The translations under genes and the position numbers were made by a program. The notes under the pieces were generated by a model. The model saw only the letters and a list, made by a program, of their open reading frames with translations. It ran no database searches and had not been told where the DNA came from. From Baffinella frigidus (lineage: Eukaryota > Cryptophyceae > Cryptomonadales > Baffinellaceae), in the NCBI GenBank assembly GCA_026770585.1, contig MU646713.1, positions 195,341 to 205,790 of the forward strand: a stretch of DNA of 10,450 nt, written 5' to 3'. Positions within the stretch are counted from its first letter, which is position 1. Each line of letters opens with the position of its first letter. Below are positions 6,788 to 10,450 of this stretch, in pieces.

Positions 6788-6972
6788 AAGCTCTCACGCG
6801 TGAGCCCGTTAAGGTCTTCACGCGTGGGCACCTTACTTGAGCCATTGATGGTTAAAAGGGTTTTAATTTTTTTTAAACAATCACTGCCTCCACTTTACTA
6901 CACGTTTGACAATCAACGGCTCAAGTAAGTCCTCACGCGTGAGCACCTTAAGGGTCTCACGCGTGAAAGCTT
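6788..6972. repeat. Inverted repeat with four TCACGCGTG palindromes
   Basis: The arms 6788-6850 and 6910-6972 pair from AAGCTCTCACGCGTGA inwards to ACTTGAGCCATTGAT / ATCAACGGCTCAAGT. Each arm has two CACGCGTG palindromes. The loop is A/T-rich (an eight-T run near 6867-6874). Confidence 0.82.
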
Positions 6973-7074
6973 TTTGCATGAACGTGACGCAAGCCACCGC
7001 GCCCGACATAACTAAGCGCTGTCTCAGTCTATTTGGGCGCACCGATTTGGTAGGCCCGATCGCTTTTCCGCTCC

Positions 7075-7117
7075 GAAGTTGACGGGTGTGTACAATGAAC
7101 CCCGCATGTCAACTTCA
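7075..7117. repeat. AAGTTGAC...GTCAACTT foldback in intron
   Basis: CCGAAGTTGACGGGTGTGTA is followed, after a spacer, by CATGTCAACTTCAGAATAG, preceded by CTCAGTCTATTTGGGC (7022-7037). This is the same module as in the 190-bp units, so it is a further decayed unit. A second hairpin, CTCAAGTCAA / TTGACTTAAG, lies at 7154-7190. Confidence 0.7.
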
Positions 7118-7182
7118 GAATAGTCCTCTTTTACAAATATTTTAATTTAATGCCTCAAGTCAATCATCGCACGGGAGGGGTT

Positions 7183-7594
7183 GACTTAAGCCGGGACCCC
7201 TGAGTTATGGTTTAACCCTAAACCGGTGCCTTAAACCCTCAACCTGAGGCATGTATCATAGCTGAAGCGCCACGTGCTCGTCTCTTGCAGTGATTTTAGT
7301 ACCCACAGTCAATCATCGGGGTTGGCTTGAGCCGTCATGCCAGTCAGACTATTCTCATTGAGGCAGAGGAGTACCGCGTCGAAGAACTCGTGGGAGGGCC
7401 GCAGACTTAAGCCGGGACCCCTGACTTAAGCCGGGACCCCTGACTTAAGCCGGGACCCCTGACTTAAGCCGGGACCCCTGACTTAAGCCGGGACCCCTGA
7501 CTTAAGCCGGGACCCCTGACTTAGGGTTTAACCCTAAACCGGTGCCTTAAACCCTCAACCTGCGGCAGGTATCGGAGCTGAAGCGGAACGTGCT
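7183..7594. repeat. About 95-bp duplication enclosing a 19-bp x 6 tandem repeat
   Basis: 7183-7278 and 7499-7594 are near-identical: a GACTTAAGCCGGGACCCCT unit, TTTAACCCTAAACCGGTGCC, TTAAACCCTCAACCTG, then the acceptor side and 5' part of the ELKRN exon. The second has CAG|GTATCGGAGCTGAAGCGG (from 7566); the first is decayed. Between them six exact GACTTAAGCCGGGACCCCT units run 7404-7517. Confidence 0.85.
7343..7400 (-). pseudogene. Inverted copy of the ELKRN exon's 3' part with donor and intron start
   Basis: These 58 nt are the reverse complement of 7693-7750 with a single difference (57 of 58). They cover the last 26 nt of the exon at 7662-7718, its GT donor and 32 nt of intron. In RNA the one difference would be a G-U pair, so the transcript could form an unbroken 58-bp stem covering the donor. 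Confidence 0.88.
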
Positions 7595-7661
7595 CCCAGA
7601 ATCTTGCCGGAGTCCTCGAACTCGACGCGTCTTGCTCTGACCCCCCCCACACCTTTCCCAG

Positions 7662-7718
7662 GTCTCGGAGCTGAAGCGGAACGTGCTGGCGGGGCCCTTC
7701 CACGAGTTCTTCGACGCG
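7662..7718 (+). CDS. ARPC2: ARPC2 exon (ELKRN..FHEFF)
   Basis: The acceptor is a C-rich tract, CACACCTTTCCCAG, ending at 7661; the donor is GCG|GTACTC. The 19 codons, phase 0 to phase 0, read VSELKRNVLAGPFHEFFDA. The L-K-R-N followed by F-x-x-FF is the most recognisable block of this part of ARPC2 and continues directly from the previous exon's AFASK or AFATK. The last 26 nt of the exon, its donor and the start of the intron are present in inverted orientation at 7343-7400. A 5'-part copy precedes it (7568-7594), an older one lies near 7253, and a decayed 3'-part copy follows at 7999-8019. Confidence 0.85.
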
Positions 7719-7773
7719 GTACTCCTCTGCCTCAATGAGAATAGTCTGACAGTCGACCCGACAATACTCTTAC

Positions 7774-7837
7774 CTGAGAATAGTTTGACTTGAGAATAGT
7801 TTGACTTGAGAAAAGTTTGACTTGAGAATAGTTTGAC
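7774..7837. repeat. 16-bp x 4 tandem repeat TTGAGAATAGTTTGAC
   Basis: Four units at 7774, 7790, 7806 and 7822 with two substitutions in total. They resemble AATGAGAATAGTCTGAC at 7734-7750 just after the exon, the likely source. Confidence 0.85.
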
Positions 7838-7878
7838 AGTCAACCCAAGTCGCTCAACAGCCCGTCACAGTCCCCCAG

Positions 7879-7998
7879 CTCTGCCCGAGGAACACTGGGC
7901 TCGCCGTAAAACACATTTAGAGCAGTACAAAAGGGCAACTTAAATTTTGGGGCGCTGTAAATTCTTTTATGTCCAGCCCAGTGTTACTTAGGCAGAGC
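7879..7998. repeat. Inverted repeat CTCTGCC..AACACTGGGCT
   Basis: AGCTCTGCC and AACACTGGGCT on the left pair with AGCCCAGTGTT (7975-7985) and GGCAGAGCT (7991-7999) on the right, with short unpaired bases between the blocks. The right arm runs directly into the decayed exon copy at 7999. Confidence 0.7.
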
Positions 7999-8019
7999 TT
8001 CCATGAGTTCTTGGGCGCG
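7999..8019 (+). pseudogene. Downstream decayed copy of the ELKRN exon 3' end
   Basis: TTCCATGAGTTCTTGGGCGC, then G|GT, reads F-H-E-F-L-G-A against FHEFFDA in the intact exon and keeps a GT after it. It has no 5' part and is followed by the decayed dispersed element (8032-8096). Confidence 0.65.
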
Positions 8020-8031
8020 GTGCATACCTCT

Positions 8032-8096
8032 GCCTGAGTCGGGTTGGCTTGCGGACTATTCGTAAGTTGACATGCTAGATGTGCACGGAGGGTCAA
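8032..8096. mobile_element. Dispersed short element, copy 2 (right end decayed)
   Basis: CTGAGTCGGGTTGGCTTGC, GGACTATTCGTAAGTTGACA and TGCTAGATGTGCAC follow the order of the copies at 3845 and 9242; the GTCAACTT end has decayed to GTCAAAG. Confidence 0.55.
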
Positions 8097-8281
8097 AGCC
8101 GCATGCAGGCAATCCACACGGTGGACTATGAACCTTTCATCAAAAGTCAACTTGCCTTGAGGTAGTTAACTTGAAGGATTTTCTGGTGTAATTTGGTCAC
8201 GTAACGCCCTGAATTCCAGCCCAAACAAAACCTTCGTAGCCCACCTTGTGGAACTGCGGGGCGTCTTCCTTTTCGCTCGTA

Positions 8282-8500
8282 GAGCGTTTGCGGTAATTGT
8301 TGTCCGTTTTGGACGTACGGTTTTCCGGTTTTCCGGTTTTGAAAAGGGACTTATAGGACGTGACAAGGATTTTAAATAGTACCAGAATTGCGCCTCTTGG
8401 TACTATTTAAAATCCTTGTCACGTCCTATAAGTCCCTTTTCAAAACCGGAAAACCGGGAAACCGTACGTCCAAAACGGACAACAATTACCGCAAACGCTC
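8282..8500. mobile_element. Near-perfect giant hairpin: 103-nt arms, 13-nt loop
   Basis: 8282-8384 and 8398-8500 are reverse complements with one difference (102 of 103), and that position would be a G-U pair in sense RNA. The arms carry ACGTACGG, a repeated TTTTCCGG motif and GGACGTGACAAGGATTTTAA. No coding capacity is apparent. Such symmetry implies a recent insertion or fold-back duplication within the ARPC2 intron. Confidence 0.93.
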
Positions 8501-8601
8501 TACCCTCCGTTCACACGCGGACATTTCCGGGCTTCGCAGATCGGTCCATCTATTTCCGTGGTACTATCGCAGAAGCCCGCATCCCAGCGAGCAAGGTCTG
8601 A

Positions 8602-8769
8602 GATATAATCCCGCCGAGTATTCATAATGAATACGATTTTGGTGTATCTTAAGGGGTATAAATAAGACAGTCGTCTATCTAGACTTCATTTAGAGCCTCC
8701 AGATGCACCAAAATCGAATCGGAGATCCCCGAAATCGCATTCATTATGAATTCTCGTCCGGATGAGATA
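8602..8769. mobile_element. MITE-like element, copy 2
   Basis: The left tip GATATAATCCCGCCGAGTAT plus TCATAATGAATACGATTT mirrors CGCATTCATTATGAATTCTC then GTCCGGATGAGATA on the right. Both tips match copy 1 at 4541-4719 (GAT-TAATC-CG-CGAG and CTCGTCCGGATGAGAT), as does an inner CGATTT/CGGGGATCTCCGAT block. Its interior differs and contains GGGTATAAATAAG. Confidence 0.72.
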
Positions 8770-8916
8770 GCACCATCTCAGTGCAAAAAGAACACCCTAG
8801 CGTGGCACCCCCCCACCCTAACTGGTTATGCTCCGCGAGGCTGAGACGTCGCGTCCTGCCCGCAGTAATCTCTCGGCACAAAGACATCTTACTCACCGAC
8901 TTTTCCGCATCGGGCG

Positions 8917-9425
8917 GGCGCGAAGCGAGTCGCGGGGGCTACCTCAGGGTCAACCCAGTTTCAGGGTCAAACGGAGACTAGTGAGAGCAACGCGAGAAGC
9001 CGGCGGCGGGGGCTACCCTGCGGCTGCCGTACCGCCCTGACTATTTCATAATTCCCTTGAGGGAAAACGCGGGCAAAACGGCTCCAAAAACGACCAAACG
9101 GCTCCAAAAACGACCCCAACGGCTCCAAAAACGACATCGATCTGATCTAATTTCGGGGAGGATAAGGAAAAGCGCTGTGTGGACCCTCAACCCCAGACCT
9201 GAACGGGCACGCGAGAAGAGAGTGGCGGGGGCTACAGCTGTCTCACTCGGGTTGGCTCGCAGGCTATTCGTAAGTTGACATGCTGGGCGTGTGGTGCACA
9301 TCCGTCAACTTTGGCGCGGGAAAGTGCCTGGTCTCACCAAATCGGTCTCACCAAATAACCCTCCAACAGGCGCGTGAGAAGCGAGTTGCGGGGGCTACCA
9401 TGCGACTGCCGTACCGCCCTGACTA
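8917..9425 (+). pseudogene. Four upstream partial copies of the YRPDEN exon
   Basis: Acceptor-side 5' parts of the exon at 9598 occur at 8917-8943 (short), 8989-9040 (to L-R-L-P-Y-R-P-D), 9204-9235 (to VAGAT) and 9370-9423 (CAACAG acceptor, then A-R-E-K-R-V-A-G-A-T-M-R-L-P-Y-R-P-D). The second and fourth are both followed by CTATTYCATAATTCCCTTGA instead of the exon's remainder, so they lack a donor. Confidence 0.82.
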
Positions 9426-9597
9426 TTCCATAATTCCCTTGAGGGAAAACGCGGGCAAAAGTGGGCAAAACGGCTCCGAAAAACGACCGAACGGCTTCAA
9501 AAACGACCCAACGGCTCCAAAAACGACCTTGATTTTATGTAAGGAAAAGCGCTGCGTGGACCCTCAACCCGAAACCTGAAACCTGAACCCTGAACAG
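9041..9597. repeat. Intron duplication with ACGGCTCCAAAAACGACC tandem repeats
   Basis: 9041-9203 and 9421-9597 are two versions of one segment: CTATTYCATAATTCCCTTGA, GGGAAAACGCGGGCAAA, three ACGGCTCCAAAAACGACC-type units, then GGAAAAGCGCTG and GTGGACCCTCAACCC. The dispersed element and other sequence (9236-9360) sit between. Confidence 0.82.
9242..9312. mobile_element. Dispersed short element, copy 3
   Basis: CTCACTCGGGTTGGCTCGC, GGCTATTCGTAAGTTGACAT, GCTGG and CACATCCGTCAACTT match copy 1 at 3845-3914 in order and spacing. Here the inner AAGTTGAC / GTCAACTT pair is perfect. Confidence 0.62.
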
Positions 9598-9681
9598 GCG
9601 CGTGAGAAGAGAGTGGCGGGGGCTACCTTGCGGCTGCCGTACCGCCCGGATGAGAACATCTTCGTGCGCGCGGGCGGAGAG
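9598..9681 (+). CDS. ARPC2: ARPC2 exon (AREKR..YRPDENIFVRAGGE)
   Basis: The acceptor is CCCTGAACAG, directly after a telomere-like CCTGAA tract; the donor is GAG|GTACCC. The 28 codons, phase 0 to phase 0, begin with a charged AREKR segment, then a beta strand (VAGATLRLP) and the conserved Y-R-P-D-E-N-I-F-V. Family members have a charged linker then Y-R-x-D-E-x-x-x-V here, so the match is strong. It joins the FHEFFDA exon and the following VVVIF exon without phase change. It is the only complete copy: four 5'-part copies lie upstream (8917, 8989, 9204 and 9370) and two 3'-part copies downstream (9854 and 10129). Confidence 0.85.
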
Positions 9682-9775
9682 GTACCCACTGTTCCTAAAG
9701 TCAACAAAGGGTCCACTTTTGCTTTTGCAGCGAGGCATCTCCTAGTTCTGCCTGATAGGCTCGCCATGAATGTGT

Positions 9776-9987
9776 TTGCTCTCTCTTTCGCTCTCGTCTC
9801 CCTCTCTCGTCTCTCGCTCTCGTCTCTCTCTCTCTCACTCTCTTCTCTCTCTCCCGCCCGGACGAGAACATCTTCGTGCGCGCGGGCGGAGAGGTATCGT
9901 CCTAGCTCTGCCTGATAGGCTCGCCATGAATGTGTTGTCTCTGTATGTCTCTCTCTCTCTTCTCTCTCTGCTCTCTCTCTCTTCTCC

Positions 9988-10021
<34 letters not shown>

Positions 10022-10039
10022 GCTCTCTCTCTCTTCTCC

Positions 10040-10080
<41 letters not shown>

Positions 10081-10093
10081 CTCGTCTCTCTCT

Positions 10094-10128
<35 letters not shown>
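9776..10128. repeat. CT microsatellites in two successive duplicated units
   Basis: CT-rich tracts at about 9776-9853 and 9949-10128 are each preceded by the shared segment CTGCCTGATAGGCTCGCCAT, GAATGTGTT, and followed by a 3'-part copy of the YRPDEN exon. The second tract has expanded to about 180 bp. Long Ser/Leu or Arg/Glu open frames here are repeat artefacts. Confidence 0.9.
9854..9893 (+). pseudogene. Downstream partial copy 1 of the YRPDEN exon (with donor)
   Basis: It reads R-P-D-E-N-I-F-V-R-A-G-G-E followed by GTATCG. Only the exon's 3' half is present, fused to a CT tract that would supply a pyrimidine tract but ends without AG. Confidence 0.8.
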
Positions 10129-10168
10129 CCGCCCTGATGAGAACATCTTCGTGCGAGCCGGCGGCGAG
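10129..10168 (+). pseudogene. Downstream partial copy 2 of the YRPDEN exon (with donor)
   Basis: It encodes the same R-P-D-E-N-I-F-V-R-A-G-G-E as the intact exon with only synonymous changes (for example CGA GCC and GGC GAG), followed by GTAACG. No AG acceptor precedes it within the CT tract. Confidence 0.8.
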
Positions 10169-10175
10169 GTAACGC

Positions 10176-10336
10176 TACACCCTACACCCGGAATCCTAAA
10201 CCCTAAACTCCAACCCCTACCCCCTAAACCCTAAACCCGAAACCCGAAACCCGGAATCCTAAACCCTAAACCCTAAACCTTAAACCCCAAACCCCAAACC
10301 CCAAACCCTAAACACTAAACCCTGAACCCCAAACCC
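10176..10336. repeat. Intronic CCCTAAA-type repeats
   Basis: Irregular CCCTAAA, CCCGAAA and CCCCAAA units fill the intron between the last partial copy and the exon at 10349, ending close to the CCGCCCAG acceptor. Confidence 0.88.
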
Positions 10337-10348
10337 CCATCCGCCCAG

Positions 10349-10399
10349 GATTCGGTGGTGGTGATTTTCTCGGTGGTGTTCGCCGACAAGAACGACCGG
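10349..10399 (+). CDS. ARPC2: ARPC2 exon (VVVIFSVVF strand), last one in the window
   Basis: The acceptor CCGCCCAG ends at 10348, just after CCCTAAA-type repeats. The 17 codons read DSVVVIFSVVFADKNDR and end at CGG|GTAAAC, where the next telomere-like intron begins. The V-V-V-x-F-x-V-V-F strand followed by Asp/Lys/Asn corresponds to the family's V-T-V-V-F-x-x-x-F plus acidic turn, immediately after the YRPDE block. Phase 0 on both sides matches the preceding exon. The remaining part of the protein must lie to the right of the window. Confidence 0.8.
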
Positions 10400-10450
10400 G
10401 TAAACCCTGACCCCTAAACCCTAAACCCCACACCCCACACCCCAAACCCC
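10400..10450. repeat. Donor fused to telomere-like intron start
   Basis: The intron begins GTAAACCCTGACCCCTAAAC and continues as CCCTAAA/CCCCACA variants to the window end, so the donor itself is part of the repeat phase. Confidence 0.8.

Larger units (their letters stand above)
2435..10450 (+). other. ARPC2: ARPC2 gene locus, 5' portion (Arp2/3 complex subunit 2, p34), intron-rich, runs off the right edge
   Basis: Arp2/3 nucleates branched actin filaments. ARPC2 and ARPC4 form its structural core and contact the mother filament, supporting cell-cortex motility, endocytosis and phagocytosis. I recognise the gene from family motifs in the right order: an MILL start, V-x-V-x-x-x-DFDG, a segment with N-L-S-L-x-x-DL, ELKRN followed by F-x-x-FF, Y-R-x-D-E-x-x-x-V, and V-V-V-x-F-x-V-V-F. 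Each lies in a short exon with GT-AG borders, and the phases join without frameshift from 5486 onward and also from 2435 to 3194. About 20 residues expected before 5486 are unplaced. The C-terminal half, including the long terminal helix, is outside the window. Introns are long and full of repeats and partial exon copies. The family assignment is firm; the exact exon set needs transcript data. Confidence 0.82.

Noticed and set aside
7404-7517. CRISPR-like regular repeat
   Set aside because: The 19-bp units are head-to-tail without spacers, in a eukaryotic intron; it is a simple tandem repeat.
8654-8666. TATA-box-like GGGTATAAATAAG
   Set aside because: It lies in the core of a MITE-like element inside an intron with no gene start after it; no promoter call is justified.
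9770-10234. 154-codon plus-strand and 103-codon minus-strand open frames
   Set aside because: They are translations of CT microsatellites (Ser/Leu and Arg/Glu runs) with no domain; the real coding signal here is the YRPDEN exon and its fragments.

Overview
This window looks like nuclear DNA of an intron-rich microbial eukaryote, most likely a green-lineage alga. Plant-type telomere-like repeats (CCCTAAA/TTTAGGG and variants) recur throughout, recognisable exons are short and GC-rich at third positions, and splice sites are GT-AG. The density of CCCTAAA-filled introns resembles what I recall of phagotrophic prasinophytes such as Cymbomonas, but that is a guess. There are no bacterial features: no operons, long ORFs, CRISPR or tRNA.

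Left part (1 to about 2430). It holds degenerate telomere-like DNA, a G-rich TTGGGGG array, several hairpins, and two consecutive 33-nt mini-exons of an unidentified minus-strand gene (410-442, then 320-352). Both have good splice sites and differ mainly at synonymous positions. The rest, up to the start of the plus-strand gene, has no gene I can support.

Right part (2435 to the window end). It is the 5' portion, a little over half of the coding sequence, of one plus-strand gene that I read as ARPC2, the p34 subunit of the Arp2/3 actin-nucleating complex. Exons placed with compatible phases are 2435-2595 (start MILL), 2800-2847 (DFDG motif), 3154-3194 (tentative), 5486-5620, 7662-7718, 9598-9681 and 10349-10399. 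Roughly 20 residues between the third and fourth exons are not confidently placed. The C-terminal half lies beyond the window.

The introns are the most unusual part. Around most internal exons there are partial copies of that exon: copies of its 5' (acceptor-side) part lie upstream, and copies of its 3' (donor-side) part lie downstream. This suggests that the introns grew by repeated tandem duplication across exon boundaries. The introns also contain near-perfect foldbacks, including one with 103-nt arms and one whose 58-nt arm is an inverted copy of an exon's end plus its splice donor. They hold a two-member MITE-like family, a dispersed AAGTTGAC/GTCAACTT element family, a TIR element that ends at an acceptor-like CAG, and CT microsatellites. 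Everything beyond direct sequence matching (expression, splicing choices, transposition) is inference.
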